Assembly: GCA_001465935.1 (NCBI GenBank)
Contig: LNKV01000012.1
Location: forward strand, 133,302-197,301
From: Clarireedia homoeocarpa
Lineage: Eukaryota; Ascomycota; Leotiomycetes; Helotiales; Rutstroemiaceae
DNA length: 64,000 nucleotides
Direction of reading: 5' to 3'
Shown: piece after piece, positions 11,595-22,228 of the stretch
Layout: each line of letters starts with the position of its first letter
Position numbering within the stretch: the stretch's first letter is position 1
Translations under genes and position numbers: made by a program
The notes under the pieces: generated by a model
The model's input: only the letters and a program-made list of their open reading frames with translations
Databases searched by the model: none
What the model was told of the DNA's origin: nothing

Positions 11595-12231
11595 TAATCA
11601 AACTTAACGGGTGGTTGTTCCAATGGAGGCAATTATGAGTCCGAAAGGAAAATACAAGAAATAGAAACAAATGTGAGGTTGTGGTGGTCGTGTTGTTGAA
11701 CAGTGTTGCTACCGTCTTGTGAAAGAGCAGATAGAATCACTTTAACTTAGGATAGTTGAGTTGGAAAAGATTCATTTGCAACTTTGCACTGTAGAAGGGC
11801 GGTGTTGTTGAGCTGGGAAATTCTGTGTTGGGTTGAAAGTTTTATGAGGAAAGACAAAATTTTTCGGGAAGATATTGAAAGGTAGATTGGCGGACTTCAA
11901 ACGGCGGACTTCAGGCGAGATGGTATTTGCTTTGATTTGGTAGAGCTTTTCTGCCTTAATGAAATAGTGGAAGGAATTATACTGTTCGTGGTCATGATGA
12001 GGAGTTGGAATAAGACAATCTTGCCGGCTGAATGAGATTAAGAGGGTTTCCTACCAGCTGAAGTAATCACCCTTCTCCATCATGTCATGTATGCAGTGCG
12101 GCAATTGAATTGTTGTCGTTGAAGAACGTCTTGTGAGATTTAAAGATACCCTTATTGTTGCTTTTTACGCACGTAATGTGCTTGTGTCTGATGCCGAATT
12201 CCAGCCGATCCGCTCAATGATTCCCTAATAT
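11595..12231. other. Intergenic upstream of the pseudogene
   Basis: AT-rich, no open frame worth reporting. It contains the 3' end region of the aldo/keto reductase gene and the former promoter of the coiled-coil pseudogene. Confidence 0.45.
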
Positions 12232-13237
12232 CTACAAGGTATTTATAACTGCTTCCACAATAGCACCATCTTCTCCTTGGTCCAGATCATCTAATTTCGC
12301 CATCTCTTCTTTGGACAATTCGAAGTCATAGACATCGGCGTTCTCTGCAATTCTGGAAGGTGTCTCGCTCTTCGGGAGCGGAATCCAGTTCTTCTCCAGG
12401 CAATATCGTATCAGAACCTGCGCAACAGTCTTGCCATGGCTTTTGGCGATGGAAGTGAGTGTTGGATCATCACCCTTCCGGTTTCTGACCAGAGGGCAGT
12501 ATGCTTCAACAATGATACCATTTTCATGGCAGAAGGAAACGACTTCTCGTTGCTGGCAAAACGGATGTAACTAGAAAGATTAGACACGAATTTGAATGAT
12601 GGAAGTGTTACAGGTATACCTCGATTTGGTTGACGTGAGGAGGGTAAGTCTTGACACCGAATGTTTTCAACTCCTCAATATGTCCAATACCCCAATTGGA
12701 AACACCAATGCTGCGTGTTTTACCCTCTTCCAGAAGTTTTTCGAGGGCAAGGTACATTTCCTTTCTCTTCTGAGAGCCACTGTTGGCGCTATGGATCAAG
12801 AAGAGGTCCACATATCCATCCTTTCCATCAATTGCATGTACACTGTCCAAGCATTTCTGATATGATTCTTCGACAGATCCACCTGGTGTAAGAATTTTTG
12901 TAGTAATGAAGATGTCGCTTCGCTTGATGCCCGACTCTCGAACAGCTTCGCCAACCTCTTTCTCGTTTGCATAATACCTGTGCAAGTCATTAGTCGTCTC
13001 TGCAGGTCCATAGCGCAAGTGAATAGAGCCGGCAGGTAGAAGCAAATATAAAGCTGAGCATGATTTCAGTACTTACTGAGCAGTATCAATGTGTCTATAG
13101 CCGGCCTTCAACGCGGCCACAGTCGCCGTGGTACATGTTTTCCCATGGGCTTGGTAGACGCCAAAACCCAGCTGAGGGATCTTGACTGAGGACTTTGGTA
13201 GAGAGAGTACCGTGTTGATAGACAATTTGGAGGCCAT
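12232..13237 (-). CDS. Aldo/keto reductase (AKR)
   Basis: NADPH-dependent carbonyl reductase of the AKR fold. Three exons: 13077-13237, 12620-12977 and 12232-12570; total 285 aa, somewhat short of the usual 300-330. The catalytic tetrad is complete: D51 and Y56 (HIDTAQYYANE), K81 (FITTKI) and H116 (LFLIHS). GFGVYQAHG near the N-terminus is the first AKR signature, IGVSNWGI and NQIELHPF form the centre, and the C-terminal IPLPKSETPSRIAENADV is the NADPH-binding K-S-x-x-x-R region. The substrate cannot be deduced. It is the only intact conserved gene between two decayed loci. Confidence 0.93.
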
Positions 13238-13646
13238 GATGCTTAATTGTCAATCTATGAAGTTGTAACGGCAGTCTTTCGGAGCGAAAATTGAGGTCGT
13301 AGATGGCACATAGCTATGAGCTTCATGGTGGGGAAACCCCGCCATCTCTGGTTGGTCGTTCTGTCCATCTTGAGTCGAGTGATGTTGTTATCGATTAACC
13401 GCAGCTACGATACGTCATTTTAAGCAGGCGCTTTCACGACCAATTGCCTGCTGCTGCTGCTGCTATTTATTATGCGACCCTTGCTATCAAATTCTTTTAT
13501 AAATCTAATAGCAAATTTATAATCCTCCGGCTTAGTAGAACAGTGCTAGTCTTCTCTTTGTATCTCTTCCCCCAGTATATATAAGCTATAGTAAAGCCAG
13601 AGTCAATGTTATCCATTGGGAAAGTCACTAGAAGCAGTGCTGTATA
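13238..13646. other. Intergenic upstream of the aldo/keto reductase
   Basis: Promoter region of the AKR gene; holds a short CTG/GCT trinucleotide run at about 13447-13464. No gene seen. Confidence 0.45.
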
Positions 13647-13850
13647 TTAGCCCTTGGGTTCGGGAGTAGTCGAAAGGGCTACAGCACAAATAGCTAAAGA
13701 TAGTAGTAAGGAGATTGTGTCAAAGACATATTTCAAATTGTTATATATGAATTCTCGGATCTTCTCGCCGACTTCAGGCTTGTTGTAGTCAAATATTTTC
13801 TCGGCCCTACGAGACTTGATATTAAGGTAACGTCTATATATAATATCCAC
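13647..13850 (-). pseudogene. Fragment of a medium-chain reductase (ToxD/enoyl-reductase-like MDR)
   Basis: The translation contains FDYNKPEVGEKIREFIYNNL followed by KYVFDTISLLLSLAICAVAL and STTPEPKG, then a stop. This matches the stretch after the Rossmann fold of fungal zinc-binding-dehydrogenase-like enoyl reductases, where a coenzyme-binding segment leads into FDYxxPxVGEKIR and KYxFDTIS. Only about 60 residues remain; the N-terminal catalytic domain, the GGSG dinucleotide motif and the C-terminus are absent. Upstream sequence (13851-13930) no longer aligns with the family. I call it a relic; it could instead be the last exon of the acidic-repeat ORF next to it. Confidence 0.6.
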
Positions 13851-13904
13851 TTGAAATTAGATTATCTACTACTGGTTCAGGCTTCTTCATACTAAGGATT
13901 GTCC

Positions 13905-14345
13905 TCAGAGTAGCGGTTCCAATCTTCTTCCGAATAGGAACCGGTACCTGTGATTTGTGTTAGTAAATATATAGATATATCTTAAGTTGTAATTGCTACT
14001 TACCGCTTGCTTAGTTGCGCTCTGCTCAGCTCTCATGTCTAGAGCATCATCCTCATCCTCACCCTCATCCTTATCCTCATCCCCATCCCCATCCCCATCC
14101 TTATCCTCATCCTTATCCTTATCCTCATCCTTATCCTCATTCTTATCCTCATCCTTATCCTCTTTACAGTTGGCGTAGTTACAAGAGTGAAAGTTTCGGC
14201 TCTTTGGCTGATTAGTTGAGTCTTCATTCTCATTCTGATTATCACTGGTATAGCTGTGGCTACACCCTCCACGCCCGTAATTCACTTCAAAAGGTGGGTC
14301 AGGGAGATCTTGAGGGTTTGCAGCTGTCTTCTTATTAATGGGCAT
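13905..14345 (-). CDS. Unrecognised acidic-repeat ORF
   Basis: An ORF starting MPINKKTAANPQDLPDPPF, with a Cys/His-containing middle (SRNFHSCNYANC) and a run of Asp-Lys/Asp-Glu/Asp-Gly pairs encoded by 6- and 12-bp units at about 14044-14163. A plausible donor (GTAAGT) follows KQA at about 14003 and an acceptor at about 13947, after which another 35 codons remain open (VPVPIRKKIGTATLRTIL). It starts only 25 bp after the stop of the next gene on the same strand. I do not recognise it. Whether it is expressed is uncertain; it might be a chimera with the neighbouring reductase relic. Confidence 0.35.
   Translation of the reverse strand: MPINKKTAANPQDLPDPPFEVNYGRGGCSHSYTSDNQNENEDSTNQPKSRNFHSCNYANCKEDKDEDKNEDKDEDKDKDEDKDGDGDGDEDKDEGEDEDDALDMRAEQSATKQAVSSNYNLRYIYIFTNTNHRYRFLFGRRLEPLL
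14044..14163. repeat. Hexanucleotide minisatellite encoding acidic repeats
   Basis: Imperfect array of CATCCT/CATCCC/TATCCT hexamers on the plus strand, read on the minus strand as Asp-Lys, Asp-Glu and Asp-Gly pairs. Expected to vary in copy number between strains. Confidence 0.85.
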
Positions 14346-14369
14346 AAGGCCCTTATTTATATTCTATTG

Positions 14370-14972
14370 CTATGCCCTTTGGTTCCTCCCATATTCGTCT
14401 GATATCGAGCATCCGGAATGAGTGTTTAATCTCATTTCGGTCGTAAATCGGTCGCTTCCATAGCGACAATAGCTCTCATCATCATCGTCCAGCTTGAAAC
14501 GTTGTACACTCTTGATCAGTTCTCTGAAGTCGATATTGTCGTCTTCTGAATCGTATACAGTGATTTCAGAGAAGCTTGGAGCTGGTGAAATTGATTCTCT
14601 GGCTGATATAAGATTAATAAAAGTTGCAATAAGAGAAAGAATCTATAAAAACATACCCAACGAGGCTATATTGGCTACGTTGACAATATTATCCTCTGGT
14701 TCGAACCTATCTACGACCACCAAATCGGTAGTATCGATTTCAGGTAGTCCAGTAGCCAGACTTTGAAGCTCAGTAACTATAGCTGGGTTCTCCGTAAGAA
14801 CAGGATTGGCCAACAGCTGTTCGATCAACAAATAGAGCTTTCGAAAGTTCTTGCGGTCATCCTCAGATAGCTGGGCCGGCAATACACCAACTGTAGTCGG
14901 CATTGGTCGTGCCAAGATCTCGCTGGTACGGTTGGCAAGCTTGTAGACTTGTTTTATGTTTTTGCCGGTCAT
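14370..14972 (-). CDS. Unrecognised small protein next to a solo LTR
   Basis: Two-exon model (14657-14972 and 14370-14602) encoding 182 aa, in phase, with a GTATGT donor and an ATCAG acceptor. It begins MTGKNIKQVYKLANRTSEIL, has an amphipathic region (SEDDRKNFRKLYLLIEQLL), then an acidic C-terminal part (TVYDSEDDNIDFRELIKS and FKLDDDDESYCRYGSDRF). No family recognised. The frame is open upstream of this ATG for about 20 codons, up to the LTR boundary, so the true start may be further 5' and may have been removed by the insertion. It could be a remnant rather than a functional gene. Confidence 0.4.
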
Positions 14973-15039
14973 GGTGACAGCTAATCGAACGCCCGGCCTC
15001 CTCTCGGGGGACAGCACGTCCACGAGAACTGTTGCTCAT

Positions 15040-15304
15040 TGTCGGTTGGCTTAGTACAGCTGTAGTTGATCCGATTATAGGACCGATTCGTGGCACCACA
15101 CTTAGTCACAATAGGGGACCAAGTAGTGCTTTGAATCGGGTTGAATTCTCTAAACTAGGTGGGAGGGAGAGCTGGACTATATAGACCCTCTCTCCCGTAC
15201 TAACTACTATACTACAGCGCGTATCCAATGTCCTGTAGTATCTCTCCTGTAATATCTCTCCCGTAGTATCTCTCCCGTAGTTCAGTGAATACACTGAACC
15301 GACA
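15040..15304 (+). mobile_element. Solo LTR of a retrotransposon
   Basis: 265-bp element with terminal inverted repeats TGTCGGTT (15040-15047) and AACCGACA (15297-15304), i.e. the TG...CA ends of LTR retrotransposons. It is flanked on both sides by the identical 5-bp target-site duplication CTCAT (15035-15039 and 15305-15309). A TATA-like CTATATAG sits at about 15177-15184, consistent with a promoter in the plus orientation. Near the 3' end there are three to four copies of a 17-18-bp unit (TAGTATCTCTCCCG). No internal coding region is present, so it is a recombination product of a complete element. Superfamily cannot be assigned from an LTR alone. Confidence 0.85.
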
Positions 15305-15309
15305 CTCAT

Positions 15310-16568
15310 AATTTACACAAGAACAAGAATCTTAAGTTGGAGCAAAGGAGCATTTACCTCGCCAAGCATTTCGTGCGAAAAGATTGTGCGACCCCGACAA
15401 ATGCTTGGTTGAGATGCGAGGGCTTGGGACGAGAATTCCGCTGGCTGCAGGAGCTGAAAAAAAGAGTGAAATTAGACGGTTCTAAAATGGGATGTCCCCA
15501 AGTTCATACTTCGTAAACGACATTCAATTGGTTCGCTTAGATTTAAGCCTCATGAACCCATCCTCTTTCACAGAAATGGGACAGACACGGCAGGCTCTCA
15601 GCAGAAAATCCAACGCTGCCGACCGATTTTGGAGATGTTTTCCGTCGCAGGAGCGAAGAGCCTCATGCAAAGTTCTCCGCAGGGACTAGCCATCCCGCAT
15701 TACTGGATAGTCCACGTGTTTGGTGCATGCACTGCAACCAGCAACGGTATATCCCGGGACTTGGCCATAGACACGGGCTGGTGGCTTTCTAGGCATCCCT
15801 CTTCGGGGGGGGTGCCATGGGCAGATTATTGCTATCCTGATCTTGGCGACTAATATAGAAGCACAGATCAATACTCGACGTGGAATCTTCAATTAGGCAG
15901 CGAGTATTCGGGAACAGGCAGATGATTGGCTAGATAACGAAGAAAGACTTCCCCAAGCAAATACGTCCATGAACTTGTCAAAACGGCATCGGTTGCAGAA
16001 TGCAAACGAAGAACGTGTCTCACCTAAACTGGATCCTTGGATTGTTGGACCTTGACGCATCGCCATTCCTGGATGAGGCTGTACTTCCACAATTGAATCA
16101 AAATTAGGTCTTCACATAAGAGCGGACATTCCTTCCCGCCCCCACAGCGCTCCCGTTATCACAAGATACTAGCTAACCCCAGCGAATATCATTTTGACAA
16201 TAACACGAAGCTCAGCCTCCACCCAAGTTCCAGCCAAGTCGAAATTTGCTTTTGATAAGCTTCAAGTTAACCTTGCTGGAGGGCCCTACCCTTGCTGGGG
16301 GGGCTCGGCATTCATTCCTTTTTCACTCACCAGCGTCTGGGCATATCACTTTTTCTTTTCTCTGTCCCCATGGTGGTTGGAATTTCAGACTACTATTTGC
16401 TGCTGCTGCAATTGTCTTTCCTTATTAACATAGCCAAAATCCCTCAACATTGACCTATAACTTGGTCTTCCTGTCTCAGTCTTCTCACTTCTCAAAATCA
16501 TCCATCGAGTGTTCATATGGTTATTGTGCAAAGACTAAAGATTAATCTTCCTCTGGACATCACACATC
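15310..16568. other. Intergenic left of the 724-aa membrane protein
   Basis: 1.26 kb with no gene that I can support. A short minus-strand open stretch at about 15360-15450 ends at a possible splice donor and could be an old exon upstream of the LTR insertion. The right part is the promoter of the plus-strand gene at 16569. Confidence 0.45.
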
Positions 16569-18911
16569 ATGTCAACCCACGTGGACATCAATCATAATTT
16601 CGACGGTCGCCTACACTGGTGGAAACTCCGTCGCTATTACAATCCTACCTTACCAGACACGGAGAAAGGCCCTCTGCCGCCAGTTCCAACTGAATATCAT
16701 CGAGATGCGATGCACCGTGAGACATGGCGTCCTCGTGACCTACTCAGGTACATATCGCCGACATACTGCAAGCCATACCATATGATCGTTCAGGCAGCTA
16801 ATGGCTCCAATCTGTTGCCAGCCAGAGAATGGCGAAGGAGGGAGGTTGGGGGAAATGCGCCAACTCTTCTTAAGGTTTCTTCATGGGCCATTGGAAAAAA
16901 TGATGGGTCTGCCGAGAGCATTGCTCTGATTATAGGGAGATCTATTATCGTCCTTCCCGTCATCTTCTTCCTCGTTTCATACCCCATGGGCATAGTTGGC
17001 AACGATTCACCATTTTACCCCGCTTTCGAAGGCCGGTGTTTTGAGTATCCAAAGCATGCAATTAACAAATTAGACGCTGCTCCGGATGCGTCCGATTACG
17101 TCAAGGGAGTAAAAGAGGGCGTTGACGCGGATAAGCTTTACACCGTTGCTGGTCACCAAGATCGACTTCTTCGGCCCCGCGCTCTCGTTGTTCTTCGTGA
17201 TAACAAATGGCAAGTAGTTGAGGACGGCAGCTTCTCTGGACCGTATGTCTTTATCAGCTTTGCAGCCGCTCAATACTACATCAATCCGCCAAACAACGAT
17301 ATAGATGTGGACGAGCTTGATCGAAGGGCTCGGAAGCTTACAAGACATCTCGGCATGGAGGCATACTGGTGTGATTTCCATGTAAGCAGTCCTGTATTTG
17401 TGCAATTATACTCCCGCTAACAGCACTTCAGTGTAGAGCCAAACATCAGCCAGAGGTGACTGATGATGTCCATCGCTTCTGCGACGTAACCCGTGGCGCT
17501 AAAGAAGTCTGCGTCATGCTTCCAGACCGCTCGCCAGAAGCTCTCGTATTCTTTGGGTCAAGAATGTGGTGTTTACCAGAAATTCTTCTCGCTCGCGATC
17601 ACAAAGTCAATCTCTGCGCACCAAATCTCGAGGATGTGGACGGCGTTGATAGCATGGAACGGGTGGATATCATGGAGTTCACTCACCGCTCATGGGCGCG
17701 AAGGCTGAACAACAATCGGGAGATCGTTCGTGATGGCAATGATGAGATATTCCGTCTTCTGGCAGAACATTATAGTGGTACTTTGACCCTCAGTCGTCTC
17801 GAACTCATTCAAGTTGCTCTTGCGGCTCTTAGGTCTCGCCAAATGACACCATTCCAGCAGGGTGATATCGCATACGCACTTATGACACTCCTTACCAAGC
17901 GCCCTCGCATGGACCCAACAGACACTGAAGAACAAGCCCTTGCCCGTTTGTCGTTGGCAAATGACAGCGATCAAATAGTCGAGCGCATGGCTTGTATGGA
18001 TGGTGTCCGCATCCCCCAAAAGCCAGGTTGGTTCAACCTCAGCGATGATCTCGGTGCCAACTTGTGGGACATAGAGCCTCTCTGTCAGGTAGCTGGTGTA
18101 TGCCATGACGGATCCATCATTCTCGACGGCACACATGCTATCTCCATTCGGTGGAAAGATATCCCTCGAGTCTTCTTCATTCGAAAATTAACCTGGAAGA
18201 AGCTAGGCGCTGACATGAGCTTGAGATCTGGCCCGTATTGGTTTTTGCTTGGATGCATTCTCGCGGCCGTCTATACAGGAGCAAATCGAGGAGTTGGCGT
18301 CCTATTCTTGATTATAGGATTGATTCTACTCCTTACCTCACCCTATTCGATCCAGGTTCTCTATGGTGGGAAAGTCTGTAAGTATTCACCTGTCTGAATT
18401 TCTTATCTAGCAAGTATTAACGCTGAATAGGGGGCGCTAAACCTTGGCTCATTGGCTTCGAGGGAACATTGCCGCTAGAGGAAATCGAATATCTTACTTT
18501 CGGTAACTCAATTGGCCGCTTGGCCTATACACCCAGCAGTGGACCCTACTGTTCACGTCGTCCAAGAGAGAGAATTGGGGCAGAGCCTGTAGTCAATATT
18601 TCAGATGTACCACCAAACCATCGCCTATTCACCTTGATAGATACAGTAAGTCGCATATCTGCCATCTCACCATCCAATACTTGCAAAAAAGGCTAATATC
18701 ATCTCTTTAGTCAACCCTCACCGTTACGGTCTTTTCCGCTGAACGTCCTCCCTCTGTCGCCCTTATCGCCGGTAAAGAAGGAGGCATGATGCGTGCGATT
18801 ATGTGTTCATATGAGAGATCAACGAATGCGCTGCGTAAGGAATGTGTTCTAAGAATGGAGACACCTATCTGGGATAAGAGTTATTTATTGGGATGGGTCA
18901 AACTTACTTAA
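16569..18911 (+). CDS. Fungal membrane protein with TIR/HET-like core
   Basis: Four exons (16569-17381, 17432-18377, 18431-18645 and 18711-18911), 724 aa. The N-terminal part has WRPRDLLRYISPTYCKPYH, then one hydrophobic segment (residues about 117-142, IALIIGRSIIVLPVIFFLVS). The central region reads like a TIR/HET-type alpha/beta core: a strand ending ALVVLRDNKW, then GPYVFISFAAAQYY, then a helix, AYWCDFHC, a helix with VHRFCDVTRGAKEVCVMLPD and GSRMWCLPEILLA. Two more hydrophobic segments at about 550-595 precede VLYGGKVWGAKPWLIGFEG. From memory this is a widespread Pezizomycotina family often labelled, without basis, as a 3-hydroxyisobutyrate dehydrogenase. The role is unknown; the core resembles domains used in allorecognition. 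It looks intact, with canonical splice sites. Confidence 0.8.
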
Positions 18912-20263
18912 TTTGGGCATGAAGCTGTGGAACATGAGAGGTTTGGCGCTGGGTACTGGTTGGGACTGGGTTGGGTAGGATTTAATGACACGATGATACC
19001 TTGTTGCTATTTCTTTGTTAGTTGGGTATAATGGAATGGACCTTTATGCGAAGCTGCACCATTTCGTCTTTTGGGTATTGAAAGCAATTGTACTTGATGA
19101 TTATATGCTTCAAGTTTATCTGCAACGTTTGGCTTAGGTTCATGTTTCCGGTGTCGGTTGCGTGCAGAAGGCATCTAGTCCTCCAGAAACTATAAAGTGA
19201 CATATCATGATCACGAGTATGTCGGAGCTTAATTGACGGTTCTAAGTCATCTTACTCTTTTTGTCTTTCAGACGATGCTTGACTTCGAAGAATTTGCTCA
19301 GTACGAGCATGTCGAACAAGAGCTGGTAGGACAATCCTTGGATCCTACTAAGCCTGAATACCACACCGACAAGAAAGCAGCTACTCGGATTGCTGCATGG
19401 ATTGTACGAAGCAGAGCAGTCAACGAAAGGGACTACTTGCTCTGGGACGTGATCCACGAGGACTTTGAAGGTTAGAACGAAGGACATCGTACTACAGATG
19501 GCCGTGAAAGCGGTGAACGATACTGTTGGCCCAAATGATCCGTACGAAAGAAACATCTCCAACCAGACGATTGGTTCCACAAGAAGTGATTCCATTTAAG
19601 AGAGCTAAAGTATTCATCGCAAAGAAAGAGCAAGAAGATTTACACATTTACACTTGACCTACGTACAATGCGTGGTTCAGGGTGTCCCGTCTAACCTTTG
19701 TCAAACACGTGATTATAATCGTATACACGTAGTTACACCTAAGTCATACACTTCACTAAGGGTATCGCTAAGGTTAGCCCTGGGGCCCTATGGTTGTATA
19801 TAAGACCTCTTCTTCTTCCTATATATAGTCTTAGCTCTTTAGTTCAATATTCTATTCAGTACTTTTATTAGTGGTTTCGTCACACTTTTCTATCTAAAAA
19901 GGGAAGAGGATTATTGTCTGATCTGGTCACGTGCCGAATTTTCTACCGGCAAGTACATACTGTGAGCAATGATAAGGTAAGCTACGTTGTCGCTGACCGT
20001 AGGCAACCGTGAAATGCAAAACTGTAATTGGCAGTGAGTTTACTTCTGGAAATAACCTTGGTTTTATATACAAAACCGCGTTCAAGTGAATTCGGTTTTT
20101 CTTTTCTCGTTTGGAGAGATTAAATATGATAATTACAAGAGAGTTTCGAGAAAAGTAGTAAGTAACTGCTGCATTGACCGCATCACGTCTTGAAATCTGC
20201 CCCCTACGATTCTAAGATTGTGCGTGTTCGAAGACAATGCGTAGCTGGTGACATTCATTCAAG
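18912..20263. other. Intergenic with an ORF relic and a possible old LTR
   Basis: 1.35 kb between the membrane protein and the kinesin. Besides the ORF relic listed separately, 19683-19900 has LTR-like composition (a start TGTCCC, a TATATAAG box at about 19797-19804), but no matching end or target duplication. The last 200 bp hold the kinesin promoter. Confidence 0.4.
19275..19590 (+). pseudogene. Broken ORF, probable internal exon of a lost gene
   Basis: A good acceptor (a pyrimidine tract ending in CAG at 19269-19271) leads into MLDFEEFAQYEHVEQELVGQ and a further open stretch ending HEDFEG with a stop at 19473-19475. The next 110 bases are open in another frame (DIVLQMAVKAVNDTVG, NDPYERNISNQTIGSTRS) until TAA at about 19597. 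The two pieces look like one protein separated by a frameshift or a missed tiny intron. No family recognised; a retrotransposon gag origin is possible but not shown. Confidence 0.35.
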
Positions 20264-22228
20264 ATGGATCGATTCCTCCTTGAAAATGTGGCTCGATACC
20301 AAGCTCTGCTCAAAGCGCTTAAACCTATTCCTACTTCTCAAGCAACCCAGGCGACGGCGGGAACGAGTAATCCGAATATGGTTGTCGGTGCCAGAATCCG
20401 ACCTCTATTGGACGAAGAAACTACCACCGGCTTTCCTTGTGCCGTCTTTCCACGTTCTGCTGAGGCTGGCGTGGTCGACATTCATGATCTCTACAATCAC
20501 CCAAGAGGACGGCCAATACTCAAGGTACGAAGGATATTCTAAACTTCAGATTTGCTTTTTCCATGCTAGTTGTACTTATCGCATATACCCGCAGTCCTTC
20601 AATTACCAGGTAGATAGAATTTTCGACTCCCAGACCACCACCGAGGAAATTTACCAAGATCTCGTTGAGGATCTAGTTCCCTTCGCGTGGAATGGAGGAA
20701 TTGGAACGCTTTTTGCCTATGGCCAAACTGGTTCCGGCAAAACATATACAGTCAGTCGACTAGAACAGCTCGTCGCAGAATCATTAATGAGCGGGAGTTT
20801 CGAAGGTGAGAGGCAGGTCTACATCACCATCATTGATCTCGCCGGAAACTCCGCATACGACCTACTCAACTCACGTGCACCGATATCTATCCTCGAAGAT
20901 GCTTTTGGAGCCACTCAACTAGCAGGAGCCGAGGAATACCAAGTGCAAGGCAGAGACGAGATGATAGATCTGGTTGAACGCGCAGCATCTTTCAGACGCA
21001 CAGCACCAACTCTCAAGAACGATGCTTCATCACGCTCGCATGGTATATGCCGTATCCGTGTTGCTAATCCATCTACGGGCAATGATGGGCTTCTTTATCT
21101 CGTCGACCTAGCAGGCTCTGAAGCCGCTCGTGACGTTGCTGTCCATGGAGCTGACCGCATGCGTGAAACACGCGAGATCAACATGAGTTTATCAGTATTG
21201 AAGGACTGCATCCGCGGCAAAACTCAAGCGGACGCTCTTATGTTCTCAGATGGCGCAAAGTCCAAGCAGAAGAAAGCTCACGTGCCGTTTCGACAGAGCG
21301 CGCTGACCAAGGTTCTGAAACACGTCTTCGATCCTGCGAGTACCAGTGCTTGTAAGACTGTTGTGATAGCTTGTGTGAATCCAAGTCTTGCGGATGTTGG
21401 ACCAAGCAAGAATACGCTGCGGTATGCTGAGATGCTGCGGGTGCTTGTTCCGATGAGTAAGAGTGCGGTTTATAATCCGGTGGCTCCGATGACTTGGAGT
21501 AATGCGCAATTGAGAGAGTGGATAAGCAAGAATGTAAGTCTTTTAATGTGTCTTTATTTTCGGTGCTAGAAGTTTTGTTACTGACACAAGAATTCCAAAA
21601 AAAATAGTCAGGTACCCCGCCAATCTCGCCGACCATCTTAGCCCCTACCGAATCAGGCGCTCAATTCCTCCATCTTTCGTCTTCCGAGATCGAGAACCGA
21701 TGTCGAAAGAGTCCTGGTGTCAGTGTGGAGCAAGCGAAGGCTTTTGCGTCTAAGATCTGGCAAATGCATATTGATTCGCAGCGCAACGTCGATACTTCGA
21801 ACACACACACGCCGATTTCCAGCGGGTCAACAGGACTTAACACTCCTGCAGAATGCACAAGTAGACCGTCGAGCAAAGACCTGGATCCTGCTAGTGCGGA
21901 TGTACCGTTCAGGGAGCGTATTCGCCCTGGTATGGCAGTTAGTTGGAAGAAAACTTCTGAGGAAGAGGAAGGAAGTAGCACAACAGACGAAATCAACTTG
22001 GCAGTCATACTTTCTCCTGCTGCCGTGGAGAGTAATCCTGGGGATGCCAGGGATGATAAAACTGATCCTGGTGCTCGGTGTATATGCGCAGTTGTAACGC
22101 CAGGCATCATTGCTGGAGCTTATGAGATCAATCTGTGGCGCCAAGTTGTTGTTGATGTCGAGTCGATAGATAAGGAGGTCATTCTAGAATATGATCCGGG
22201 AACTAGATACTATTATATTTCTGTTTGA
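20264..22228 (+). CDS. Kinesin-like motor protein (kinesin-13/KIF24-like)
   Basis: Microtubule motor. Three exons: 20264-20524, 20595-21533 and 21608-22228, encoding 606 aa, short for a kinesin. The motor domain is near the N-terminus (residues about 38-360): MVVGARIRPL, the P-loop GQTGSGKTYT, switch I NDASSRSHG, switch II LVDLAGSE, then RETREINMSLSVLKDCIRGK and the HVPFRQSALTKVLKHVF helix. The insertion pattern and ISILEDAFG resemble kinesin-13/KIF24. After the motor, MTWSNAQLREWISKNSGTPP followed by GAQFLHLSSSEIENRC looks like a SAM-type domain (about 390-440). The C-terminal 150 residues form a conserved-looking small domain (RERIRPGMAVSWKK to the end), with no clear coiled coil, so dimerisation through a stalk is not evident. 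Confidence 0.9.

Noticed and set aside
19683..19900. Possible second solo LTR (TGTCCC start, TATATAAG box)
   Set aside because: No matching terminal repeat and no target-site duplication could be found; listed only as intergenic.
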